From the NCBI GenBank assembly GCA_030631125.1, contig DAOVLS010000192.1:1-5405 (forward strand): DNA of 5,405 nt, in the 5' to 3' direction. The first letter of the stretch is position 1. The number at the start of each line of letters is the position of its first letter. The notes below the pieces were generated by a model that worked only from the letters and a program-made list of their open reading frames with translations, was not told where the DNA came from and did not search any database. Positions 1 to 5,405 of the stretch are shown here, piece after piece. The position numbers were made by a program, and so were the translations under genes. The stretch is from Planctomycetales bacterium. Lineage in GTDB: Bacteria > Planctomycetota > Phycisphaerae > SM23-33.

Positions 1-558
1 ATCGAGACGGCGACCTTCCACGTCCTTACACCGTATCCCGGAACGAGACTTTACGAGCGCCTCTCCAGCCAGGGGCGAATCCTGCACCACGACTGGAATC
101 TGTACGACACGCGGCACGCGGTTTTCCAACCGACGGGAATGACGCCGCAGGCGCTGGAGAAAGGCTACTGGCGATCTTATCGAAAGTTCTATCAGTGGCG
201 TTCGATCCTTCGGTCGGCAGCGGTAAAACGCACTCTCGCCGGTCGGCTGCGCCACCTGGCCTACGTCGGCGGATGGAAGAAGACCGAGCCGTTGTGGAAC
301 TGGATTATCCGCTCCGGGCGGGTGGCGCGAATGCTGCCTTTGCTGGAGTCAATCCTGGGCGGCTTCAGCCGAAGGTCGGTATCAGACAGGAATCGCCGCG
401 CCGAGAAACTGGAACGACCGCCTGCCGGCGACACGTTCTCCCTTGCTGCTTCTGACGTCGTCAGGACTGTCGGACATCCTGCCCGTCCGCATTTCAACCT
501 GGACCATTACGAAGGCCGGGGACCGAAGGGTGCGGACAAGATGAGGCAGCGTATTTGA
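1..558 (+). CDS. B12-binding radical SAM protein, C-terminal part (5' end outside window)
   Basis: This is an open frame from the first base, with 185 residues visible and a TGA stop at 556-558. The start lies to the left of the window, so the cobalamin-binding domain and the CxxxCxxC radical SAM cluster motif cannot be seen. The visible part opens with the end of the radical SAM barrel (LTPYPGTRLYERL, residues 9-21). The helical tail typical of B12-binding radical SAM proteins (DUF4070-like) follows: GRILHHDWNLYDTRHAVFQP (residues 25-44), then MTPQALEKGYW, RKFYQW and LAYVGGWKKTEPLWNWII (about 87-104). Family members use a [4Fe-4S] cluster, S-adenosylmethionine and often cobalamin for methylations or rearrangements, frequently in lipid or secondary metabolism. 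The substrate cannot be read from this fragment. Residues from about 123 onward are Arg-rich, low in conservation and probably disordered. An ATG at 139 is internal to the domain and is not the true start. Confidence 0.85.
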   Translation: METATFHVLTPYPGTRLYERLSSQGRILHHDWNLYDTRHAVFQPTGMTPQALEKGYWRSYRKFYQWRSILRSAAVKRTLAGRLRHLAYVGGWKKTEPLWNWIIRSGRVARMLPLLESILGGFSRRSVSDRNRRAEKLERPPAGDTFSLAASDVVRTVGHPARPHFNLDHYEGRGPKGADKMRQRI

Positions 559-601
559 GAAAATCCCAAAGTAAAGAAAGTCAGATAAAGGCGTTTATGT
601 G

Positions 602-607
602 AAGGAG
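602..607 (+). promoter_or_regulatory. Shine-Dalgarno for the CreD-like gene
   Basis: AAGGAG lies 7 nt before the ATG at 615. It supports that ATG as the start, and the first membrane segment begins directly after it. I found no convincing -35/-10 pair in the 56-bp gap upstream. GATAAA at 584-589 has no properly spaced -35 partner, so read-through from the preceding gene is plausible. Confidence 0.7.
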
Positions 608-614
608 AATCGAA

Positions 615-1904
615 ATGAGTACATTGCGATTGTTTGCGATTATGTTGATTTTCGGAACGGTTTCGCTGGCGTGGATGGCCCTGGGCGGGACGATGTGGGC
701 GCGGACAGAGATGCTGGACGATTCGCTCTCGACGGAGATGGCCAGCCTCTGGGGGCCTGAAGTGCTGGTGCAAACTTCACCCTACTGGGCCGATAAGCCC
801 GGCGCTGTGCGAACGGACGCCGGTTCCATCGCTCCGTTCGCCAGCAGAATCACCGCCGACATCAGGCACGAACATCGCTACAAGGGTCTGCTGTGGTACA
901 GCACCTTTGACGCGGCGTTTTCGGCTGAATACACAATTTCCGCAGCCGGTGGAGATCGGGCGGAGGGCTTCTTCATCTTTAACCTTCCCGACGGCATCAC
1001 GTCGCACGACGGGCTGCGGGTCGCAGTGGATGGCAAAGCCGTTTCCATCCCGGCAGAGCAAAAACAGACGGGCAAATTGTCCGTTCCCATGGCCCGCGAT
1101 GCGGAACATGTCGTTTCGGTGGCATTTACCACCTACGGACAGGATGTATGGCTGTACGCGCCGGCGGAGGTCTCAAGCGGACATTCGTGGGAATACGACG
1201 ACGGCGTAATCTCCACCAGCGGGACAATGACAGAGTTAAAGGATTTCTCGCTGACGATAACGACAAACTTTCGGGACATTAACTATCCCAAGGGCGCTCG
1301 AAGCCCGACGAAAAAGGCCAATCCCGACGACGGCGGCATGGCCGCATCGTGGCAGTACGCTGCTTTCGTAACCAATCAGGCGATGGGTATTGAAATGCCC
1401 CCTCGGCCTCACGCCGGACCGACGTGCGCCAGGATGAGTTTCTTCGCGCCGGTGAGTTTGTTCTTCTTCATTACCGTTTTGTTCACGGTTGTCGTGTTGA
1501 AGAAGGTGCCGCTTCACCCGATGCATTACCTGTTTATCTCGGCGGGATTTTTTGCCTTCCACATCCTGCTGGCGTACCTCGTGGATGTCGTCGAAAACAT
1601 ACACGTAGCCTTCTGGATATGCTCGGCCGTCAGCGTCTTCCTGGTGGTCAGTTACATGCGACTTGTGGCTGGCGTGAAGTTTGCGGTCGTCTTTGTCGGA
1701 CTGGCGCAGTTGGTGTACCTGGTGGGCTTTTCCTACGCGTTCTTCTGGCCGGGGCGGACCGGCCTGACGGTAACGATCGGAGCGATTGCGACGTTGTTCG
1801 TCCTGATGCAGGCGACTGGAAAGGTCAAGTGGGCCGAGGTATTCAAAAAGCGTGAGAGCATCACCGCCGCTCCGCCTGCGCCCCCGCCCGTCCGCCTGCC
1901 GTAG
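615..1904 (+). CDS. creD: CreD-family inner membrane protein
   Basis: This 429-residue membrane protein resembles CreD (cell envelope integrity protein, about 450 residues in E. coli). One N-terminal membrane segment (residues about 4-28, ending LAWMALGGTMWART) leads into a large extracytoplasmic domain of about 240 residues. Five C-terminal membrane segments follow, at about 276-295, 303-325, 331-351, 355-377 and 383-400. CreD-like signatures are FFAPVSLFFF (276-285), HPMHYLFISAGFFAFH (301-316), LVVSYMRL (343-350), GLAQLVYLVGFSYAFF (362-377) and GLTVTIGAIATLFVLMQ (383-399). A Pro-rich cytoplasmic tail (AAPPAPPPVRLP) ends the protein. E. coli CreD belongs to the CreBC regulon and affects envelope integrity and colicin tolerance; its biochemical role is unclear. 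No creB or creC is seen here. The gene is 56 bp after the radical SAM gene and 47 bp before another membrane protein, suggesting shared transcription. Assignment to the family is firm, but equivalence to E. coli CreD is not. Confidence 0.78.
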   Translation: MSTLRLFAIMLIFGTVSLAWMALGGTMWARTEMLDDSLSTEMASLWGPEVLVQTSPYWADKPGAVRTDAGSIAPFASRITADIRHEHRYKGLLWYSTFDAAFSAEYTISAAGGDRAEGFFIFNLPDGITSHDGLRVAVDGKAVSIPAEQKQTGKLSVPMARDAEHVVSVAFTTYGQDVWLYAPAEVSSGHSWEYDDGVISTSGTMTELKDFSLTITTNFRDINYPKGARSPTKKANPDDGGMAASWQYAAFVTNQAMGIEMPPRPHAGPTCARMSFFAPVSLFFFITVLFTVVVLKKVPLHPMHYLFISAGFFAFHILLAYLVDVVENIHVAFWICSAVSVFLVVSYMRLVAGVKFAVVFVGLAQLVYLVGFSYAFFWPGRTGLTVTIGAIATLFVLMQATGKVKWAEVFKKRESITAAPPAPPPVRLP

Positions 1905-1913
1905 GCGCTACGG
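1899..1913 (+). other. Small hairpin overlapping the CreD-like stop codon
   Basis: CCGTAG (1899-1904) and CTACGG (1908-1913) form a perfect 6-bp stem around a GCG loop, and the TAG stop codon is inside the left arm. No T-run follows, so this is not an intrinsic terminator. It might modestly affect mRNA stability or translation of the next gene, or it might be chance. Confidence 0.3.
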
Positions 1914-1951
1914 AGACTCGAAAGGACCGGAACGACCGAAGGTGCGAGGCA

Positions 1952-2866
1952 ATGGACGAACTCTTAATAGCAGTGCTTTTTGCATATCCTGTATATAAGG
2001 TTCTGGCGTTTGCGCTGCTTATGTCACGCCTCCTCAAAGACAGGACGTCGTTCATACTGATTGAGAAGATGTTTTACTCATTGGCCCTGGTCGTCCTTCC
2101 GTCGGTGATGCTGGTGCTGGCGACGGTGGCGTTCGATTCTGATTGGAAGGGTGCAAAAGGTCTTGGCTGGTTCGGCGTTATCCATGAAAGATGGGCGGGG
2201 GCGACGTTATTGCCCATCTGGTTCGCCGGAATTGCCAGCCTTCAAGTCGGCCTTCTCCGACCGAAATGGCTGTATGAAAGCAGGATTAACTTCGTGATGG
2301 TCGCGACCGTGGCGATTATCTGTGCGTGGTACACAATTGCCACGTTGTTTCTGAATCTTGCCGGACGTGAGATGCAATTCGTATTGGCATTGGTTCCGGG
2401 AGTTGCTTGTGTGAATCTGGTGCTGCTGTTGGCGAATATTTGGCGGCAGCGCAGACTGCGAGGCAAGGTGGCGATCTTCTCGGCCGGATGGGCAGCGGGG
2501 ATTATTGTGTCGCTATACGCGAAGATGTTGGCGGCCAGGTCACTCTATGATTCGTTGCCTGACGAGCCGCCCGACTGTTTCATCGTTACCGCTGCGGCGC
2601 GGGGGCATCCGGGATTTGTGGGAAGCCGGTATGAACCGCCGGCCGGGCGATGGGAAAACGCACAGTTACGCCGGATGAGGGCCTTTGAACGATACCTGAT
2701 GAGGAATTTCCCTGCCGTTCACCGCACACTCCGGCGGGTCTATAACGTAATCGGACCGGCAGTGGCCGGACGAATCCGCTCCCCAATCGTCGCCGACCTG
2801 ACGTACCTGCTTCTCAAACCAGTGGAATTACTGGCGTGGGCGGTCTTGCTTTTATCGTGCCGGTGA
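1952..2866 (+). CDS. Multi-spanning membrane protein with C-terminal CFI-box (CFIVTAA) domain, function unknown
   Basis: This 304-residue protein has two parts. Residues 1 to about 195 carry about six hydrophobic segments (roughly 5-25, 40-60, 84-103, 113-135, 142-161 and 173-192). Residues about 205-304 form a conserved-looking C-terminal module. It begins CFIVTAAARGHP (209-220, with C209 and H219) and continues with QLRRMRAFERYLM, FPAVHRTLRRVYNVIGP and LTYLLLKPVELL. This order (Cys-Phe-Ile box, Arg-rich amphipathic helix, HR..RR.YN..GP, second helix) is what I recall for CFI-box-CTERM and DUF6688 proteins, which have no known activity. The invariant cysteine suggests lipidation, processing, metal or thiol chemistry, but this is inference. 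A GAAGG 9 nt before the ATG (1938-1942) is a moderate ribosome binding site. The gene follows the CreD-like gene by 47 bp and may work with it in the envelope. A last hydrophobic stretch (284-302) could be a seventh membrane segment. Confidence 0.7.
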   Translation: MDELLIAVLFAYPVYKVLAFALLMSRLLKDRTSFILIEKMFYSLALVVLPSVMLVLATVAFDSDWKGAKGLGWFGVIHERWAGATLLPIWFAGIASLQVGLLRPKWLYESRINFVMVATVAIICAWYTIATLFLNLAGREMQFVLALVPGVACVNLVLLLANIWRQRRLRGKVAIFSAGWAAGIIVSLYAKMLAARSLYDSLPDEPPDCFIVTAAARGHPGFVGSRYEPPAGRWENAQLRRMRAFERYLMRNFPAVHRTLRRVYNVIGPAVAGRIRSPIVADLTYLLLKPVELLAWAVLLLSCR

Positions 2867-2870
2867 GTAT

Positions 2871-2907
2871 CCTGCATGTTCCCCGCAGAGTTGCGGGCGA
2901 TAGCAGG
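2871..2907 (+). promoter_or_regulatory. Composite hairpin in the scpB leader
   Basis: An inner perfect stem, CCCGCA (2882-2887) with TGCGGG (2892-2897), closes a GAGT loop. An outer stem, CCTGC (2871-2875) with GCAGG (2903-2907), can stack below it across a 6/5-nt internal loop. The outer right arm includes the first bases of the purine-rich scpB ribosome binding tract (AGGGAAGG, 2905-2912), so folding could partly occlude it. No T-run follows, so termination is unlikely. The pairing is visible; the regulatory role is inferred. Confidence 0.35.
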
Positions 2908-2918
2908 GAAGGCTTTTT

Positions 2919-3572
2919 ATGAGCGACAGCAGCACCGGTGAAGAAACGCAGGTAGATCAGGTTGAACCCGCCGAGGCCCGGACAGCCGCGGTTGTCGAGG
3001 CGATTCTCTTCGCATCCGAGAAGCCTCTTCCGGCGGCGAAGGTCTCCGAGATCGGCGAACTGGGCGGCGTCCGCGCCGTCCGCAAGGCAGTCGAGACCCT
3101 CAACGAGCAGTACGAGCAGACCGGCAGGGCGTTCCGCATCGTCGAGATTGCCGGCGGCTACCAGATGCAGACCCAGCCGGAGTATAACGAGGTTATTTCC
3201 CGCCTGTCTGCCAGTCGGCGCGAATCGCGCCTTTCGCAGGCGGCGATGGAGACCCTGGCGGTCGTTGCCTATCGCCAGCCTGTGCTCCGCGCCGACATCG
3301 AGGCCATTCGCGGCGTTGCCTGCGGGGAGGTGCTGCGCGGGCTGATGGAAAAGAATCTCGTCCGCATCGCCGGAAGGGCCGACGAAATCGGCAGACCTAT
3401 ACTCTACGGGACGACAAAGCATTTTCTCGAAATCTTCGGCCTGTCCGACCTGACCGAACTTCCCAAAGTCGAACAACTGAAAGTGCCGCAGAGCAAGCCC
3501 CCGATGCCGGATAATGAAGATGATATTGACAACGACACCGATGAAACGGAATCATCAGAAGAGGAATCATAA
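2919..3572 (+). CDS. scpB: Segregation and condensation protein B (ScpB)
   Basis: This is a 217-residue ScpB, close to the usual family length. ScpB dimers bind the ScpA kleisin, and with SMC they form the bacterial condensin complex that organises and segregates the chromosome; it is cytosolic and nucleoid-associated. Two winged-helix domains are visible. The first spans about residues 21-95 (AVVEAILFASEKPLPAAKV, then VRAVRKAVETLN and GGYQMQTQPEY). The second spans about 103-182 and holds the hallmark LSQAAMETLAVVAYRQPVLR (105-124) followed by DIEAIRGV, then GRADEIGRPILYGTT (152-166) and FLEIFGLSDLTELP (169-182). The tail from about 195 is very acidic (Asp/Glu/Ser), as is common in this family. 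AGGGAAGG at 2905-2912 lies 6 nt before the ATG and fixes the start. It follows the CFI-box gene by 52 bp and ends directly at a strong terminator. The usual partner scpA is not adjacent in this window. Confidence 0.95.
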   Translation: MSDSSTGEETQVDQVEPAEARTAAVVEAILFASEKPLPAAKVSEIGELGGVRAVRKAVETLNEQYEQTGRAFRIVEIAGGYQMQTQPEYNEVISRLSASRRESRLSQAAMETLAVVAYRQPVLRADIEAIRGVACGEVLRGLMEKNLVRIAGRADEIGRPILYGTTKHFLEIFGLSDLTELPKVEQLKVPQSKPPMPDNEDDIDNDTDETESSEEES

Positions 3573-3630
3573 AAGCGCCGAACGGCAAGCCGATGCCGGA
3601 AGTTGGCTTGCCGTTCGGCGCTTTATTTTT
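3572..3630 (+). terminator. Strong Rho-independent terminator after scpB
   Basis: A 20-bp perfect stem pairs 3572-3591 with 3605-3624 (core GCGCCGAACGGCAAGCC and its complement) around a 13-nt loop (3592-3604). A T-rich run, TTTATTTTT (3622-3630), follows. The left arm starts at the last base of the scpB TAA stop. It closes the upstream transcription unit. The A-run on the left arm gives a short T-run on the opposite strand, but no minus-strand gene is present to use it. Confidence 0.95.
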
Positions 3631-3669
3631 GGTTTGGCGCGGCACTTCATCGGCGTGATCAGGATTGCA

Positions 3670-3699
3670 TTGTAATTACTATTGGCATATTCCTATAAT
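3670..3699 (+). promoter_or_regulatory. Sigma70-like promoter for the isomerase/transcarbamylase unit
   Basis: A perfect TATAAT -10 box lies at 3694-3699. An 18-bp spacer upstream is TTGTAA (3670-3675), which matches the -35 consensus TTGACA at four of six positions. The region is AT-rich compared with its surroundings and sits between the scpB terminator and the next gene. The predicted start of transcription is near 3706, giving a leader of about 30 nt. I see no operator-like inverted repeat here. Confidence 0.7.
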
Positions 3700-3723
3700 T
3701 TGCGGTCATCGAAGAACTGTGTA

Positions 3724-3728
3724 AGGAG
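3724..3728 (+). promoter_or_regulatory. Shine-Dalgarno deciding the start of the isomerase-like gene
   Basis: AGGAG ends 6 nt before the ATG at 3735, which is good spacing. An in-frame GTG at 3732 would be only 3 nt away, too close for efficient initiation. The ATG at 3735 is therefore preferred. Confidence 0.7.
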
Positions 3729-3734
3729 AGAGTG

Positions 3735-4523
3735 ATGAAATTTTCGCTGTCGGGCAGGATCATCGAGGTTGATTATAAGTATTGCCAGATGGACGTCGGT
3801 CAATTCGGCGAACTCGCCAGACAGGCCGGTTACGACGCCGTCGAGTTGAGGCGAACCCAGATTAATGCCGAAACGACGCCGGAGGAGGTCGCTCAAATGG
3901 CCGCTGCGCTCAATAAGAGCGGCATCGGCGTTTCGCGTATCCCCGCCGTGGCTGTTACCGACGCCGAATCACTCAAGGCATTAAGTAAATTTGCGGATAT
4001 GGCCGTGGAACTTGGCTGTCCTTACCTGGCTGGGGGATTCAAGGAGATTCCCTGGATTCAGAAGGCTGCCGATTACCTCAAGGAACGCGGGCTGGCAATC
4101 GTGATACAGGTCCATACCGGCGGGCCGTTTGAAACGCCGAAGCTGGCGCTCAAGACGCTCAAGGAAATAGGCAGGGACAATTTCGGCCTGATGTACGACC
4201 CTGCCAACATTTTCGAGAAGGACATCGACTACGTTCAACCGATTGTGCAGTTGAAGGATCACCTGTTTATCGTCTCGGTTCAGGACGTCGCCCGGGCAGA
4301 AACGGAGGCTGAAGCGAGTTGGGACTATGAGGGGCGGTACTACAAGAAGCATCTGTTCGGTACGCCCGGCGGGATAGATTTCCGCGGCGTCTTCGACGCA
4401 CTGGAGAAGATCAATTTCGACGGATATGTTACGGTAATCGAGCCGATCTCGGACCTGATGAACAATCTTGACCTGGCTGAATACATGTGCCGACAGTTGA
4501 AGAAAATGACGTCTCGAGAGTGA
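3735..4523 (+). CDS. Sugar phosphate isomerase/epimerase-like TIM-barrel protein with altered metal site
   Basis: This 262-residue protein matches the xylose isomerase-like / AP endonuclease 2 TIM-barrel superfamily. Family marks are GYDAVELRR (32-40), a GLMYDPAN strand (151-158), GIDFRGVFDAL (213-223) and the last strand YVTVIEPISD (231-240). Characterised members isomerise or epimerise sugars or related polyols using a divalent metal held by Glu, Asp, His and Glu. Here the Asp (D155) and final Glu (E236) are present. The position of the usual first ligand (typically ENHGG-like) reads IQVHTGG, with Q125 for Glu, and the usual HxKD strand reads IVSVQDV, with S181 for His. Metal binding may therefore be lost or rearranged, with H127 and E37 as possible substitutes. 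There is no signal peptide, so it is likely cytosolic. It has its own promoter and lies 30 bp before a transcarbamylase homologue, so both are probably co-transcribed. The substrate is unknown; the superfamily call is firm. Confidence 0.85.
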   Translation: MKFSLSGRIIEVDYKYCQMDVGQFGELARQAGYDAVELRRTQINAETTPEEVAQMAAALNKSGIGVSRIPAVAVTDAESLKALSKFADMAVELGCPYLAGGFKEIPWIQKAADYLKERGLAIVIQVHTGGPFETPKLALKTLKEIGRDNFGLMYDPANIFEKDIDYVQPIVQLKDHLFIVSVQDVARAETEAEASWDYEGRYYKKHLFGTPGGIDFRGVFDALEKINFDGYVTVIEPISDLMNNLDLAEYMCRQLKKMTSRE

Positions 4524-4542
4524 AAAAAGGTAATAGCAAAAC

Positions 4543-4547
4543 AGGAG
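4543..4547 (+). promoter_or_regulatory. Shine-Dalgarno for the transcarbamylase homologue
   Basis: AGGAG lies 6 nt before the ATG at 4554, inside the 30-nt gap after the isomerase-like gene. No promoter or terminator is visible in this gap, which supports translation from a shared message. Confidence 0.7.
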
Positions 4548-4553
4548 CAGATT

Positions 4554-5405
4554 ATGGCAGAGACATTGGCGGGGGCACCGGCCCCGAAATTGAGCGACGA
4601 CCTTCGCGGCAGGCAACTGCCGCACATCGGCGTCCTCTCGCGCGAGGAACTACACGAAGTCATGGCCCTTGGGGCGTGGTTCCGCGAGAACCGTTACGAC
4701 ATGACCTATGCCGACCTGCTGAAGACCAGGGTACAGGGGCTTCTGTTCGTCTATGAATCCACGCGGACGCGGATGGGTTTCACATCGGCGATGGCGCAAC
4801 TGGGCGGGTCCAACGCATACCTGGCAGCCAAGGATACGCAGATGGGAAGAGGCGAGTCGATAGTCGATACCGCCCGCGCACTGGACCAGTACATCGACGT
4901 ACTCTCGGCGAGGCTCTGGAAGCAGGAGGACATGGACCTTGCCTGCGAGAATATGTCCGTTCCGGTGCTCAACGGCTGCACGCCCGTAGATCACGCCACG
5001 CACGTTATCGGCGAACTGATGACCGTCGAACAGACCAAGGGTCGGCTGGAGGGTATAAACCTCGTCTATACCGGCATGGCGCGCGGGATTCTGCACTCGT
5101 TCATCCGCGTCTGCCCGGTGCTGGGGATTAACCTGACGTTGGCTATCCCTGAATCCTACGCCGAGACCGTCAATCAGGACATTCTCGCCGAGGGCAAGGC
5201 AAAGGCCGAGACGGCCGGTACGCGGCTGGAGATATGTACGGACCTGAAAGAGGCCGTTCGCGACGCCGATTACATCCAGGCCAGCACCTTGATGCGCAGT
5301 ATGCTCGCCGGCGAGCAGTCGCCGGAGGAAAAGCGGGTCGAGATTCCCAAATGGACGGTAACGGACGAGGTCCTCGCCTGCGCCAAGCCGGACGTGCTTT
5401 ACACC
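4554..5405 (+). CDS. Ornithine/aspartate carbamoyltransferase superfamily protein with divergent acceptor site (3' end outside window)
   Basis: The frame stays open from ATG 4554 to the window edge, giving 284 residues. It aligns along its length with ornithine carbamoyltransferase (ArgF-like), the enzyme that joins carbamoyl phosphate and ornithine to make citrulline. The phosphate-binding loop ESTRTRMGFTSAMAQLGG (68-85) is intact, as are GRGESIVDTARALDQYIDVL (98-117) and a carbamoyl-phosphate-type Arg (R120). PVLNG (137-141) precedes the motif position where HPxQ is expected, but HATH (147-150) is found. The GDxNN segment reads GMARG (174-178), and the ornithine-binding DxWxSM region reads STLMRSM (244-250). 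The sequence stops just where HCLP is expected. These changes suggest another acceptor than ornithine, or a non-catalytic paralogue, although an automatic annotation as argF would be likely. It is co-transcribed with the preceding isomerase-like gene. Superfamily membership is certain; ornithine activity is doubtful. Confidence 0.88.
   Translation, partial: MAETLAGAPAPKLSDDLRGRQLPHIGVLSREELHEVMALGAWFRENRYDMTYADLLKTRVQGLLFVYESTRTRMGFTSAMAQLGGSNAYLAAKDTQMGRGESIVDTARALDQYIDVLSARLWKQEDMDLACENMSVPVLNGCTPVDHATHVIGELMTVEQTKGRLEGINLVYTGMARGILHSFIRVCPVLGINLTLAIPESYAETVNQDILAEGKAKAETAGTRLEICTDLKEAVRDADYIQASTLMRSMLAGEQSPEEKRVEIPKWTVTDEVLACAKPDVLYT

Noticed and set aside
139..558. Independent 139-codon gene starting at ATG 139
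   Set aside because: The same frame is open to base 1, and the upstream residues (TPYPGTRLYERL and YDTRHAVF) belong to the same radical SAM C-terminal region.
555..589. Possible promoter before the CreD-like gene (TTGAGA with GATAAA)
   Set aside because: The spacer would be 23 bp, outside the usable range, and no better pair is present.
1424..1855. Plus-strand 143-codon frame inside the CreD-like gene
   Set aside because: The frame overlaps the conserved membrane helices of the CreD-like protein in another phase and yields a Gly/Arg/Cys-rich sequence with no domain.
1871..1899. Repeated TCCGCCTGC (1871-1879 and 1891-1899)
   Set aside because: It falls in codons for the Pro-rich tail of the CreD-like protein, so low-complexity coding explains it. 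I see no further copies in the window.
2814..3476. Long minus-strand open frame (220 codons) opposite scpB
   Set aside because: It lies antisense to a clear ScpB with both family signatures. It has no recognisable domain, and GC-rich codon bias explains the open antisense frame.
4569..4583. GGGGGCACCGGCCCC inverted repeat near the start of the transcarbamylase gene
   Set aside because: It is inside the coding sequence (an Ala/Gly/Pro-rich N-terminus), short, and expected by chance in GC-rich DNA.
3981..4625. Minus-strand open frame of 214 codons opposite the isomerase-like gene
   Set aside because: It is the antisense of a well-supported TIM-barrel gene, shows no family motif and spans the gap into the next gene.
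4650..5096. Minus-strand 148-codon frame opposite the transcarbamylase homologue
   Set aside because: The plus-strand frame has clear transcarbamylase motifs across the whole interval, so this is an antisense shadow.

Overview
The window holds six protein-coding genes, all on the plus strand. The first is cut by the left edge and the last by the right edge. The DNA is moderately GC-rich by eye, genes are closely spaced, and most starts have a purine-rich Shine-Dalgarno sequence. I see no RNA genes, mobile elements, CRISPR arrays or phage genes. The gene set (B12-binding radical SAM enzyme, CreD-like membrane protein, CFI-box membrane protein, ScpB, TIM-barrel isomerase, carbamoyltransferase homologue) fits an environmental bacterium. 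The combination reminds me of Planctomycetota (Phycisphaerae-like), but this is an impression from protein style and no marker in the window proves it.

Left part (1-2866): the C-terminal third of a B12-binding radical SAM protein ends at 558. A CreD-family inner-membrane protein (615-1904) follows, then a multi-spanning membrane protein with a C-terminal cysteine motif, CFIVTAAARGH (1952-2866). Gaps are 56 and 47 bp with no terminator between the genes, so co-transcription is plausible. The two membrane proteins may act together at the cell envelope.

Middle (2867-3734): scpB (2919-3572), a condensin-complex subunit, is preceded by a small composite hairpin that reaches its Shine-Dalgarno. 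It is followed by a very strong intrinsic terminator with a 20-bp perfect stem. No scpA is next to it. The remaining intergenic DNA carries a sigma70-like promoter with a perfect TATAAT box.

Right part (3735-5405): that promoter drives a second unit made of a sugar-phosphate isomerase/epimerase-like TIM-barrel protein (3735-4523) and, 30 bp later, an ornithine/aspartate carbamoyltransferase homologue that runs off the window. Both proteins have the fold signatures of their families but lack key catalytic or substrate-binding residues. The transcarbamylase keeps the STRTR loop and loses HPxQ (it has HATH), the DxNN segment and the ornithine-binding aspartate. The barrel protein appears to lack two of the four usual metal ligands. 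This pair of divergent enzymes under one promoter is the most interesting feature of the window.
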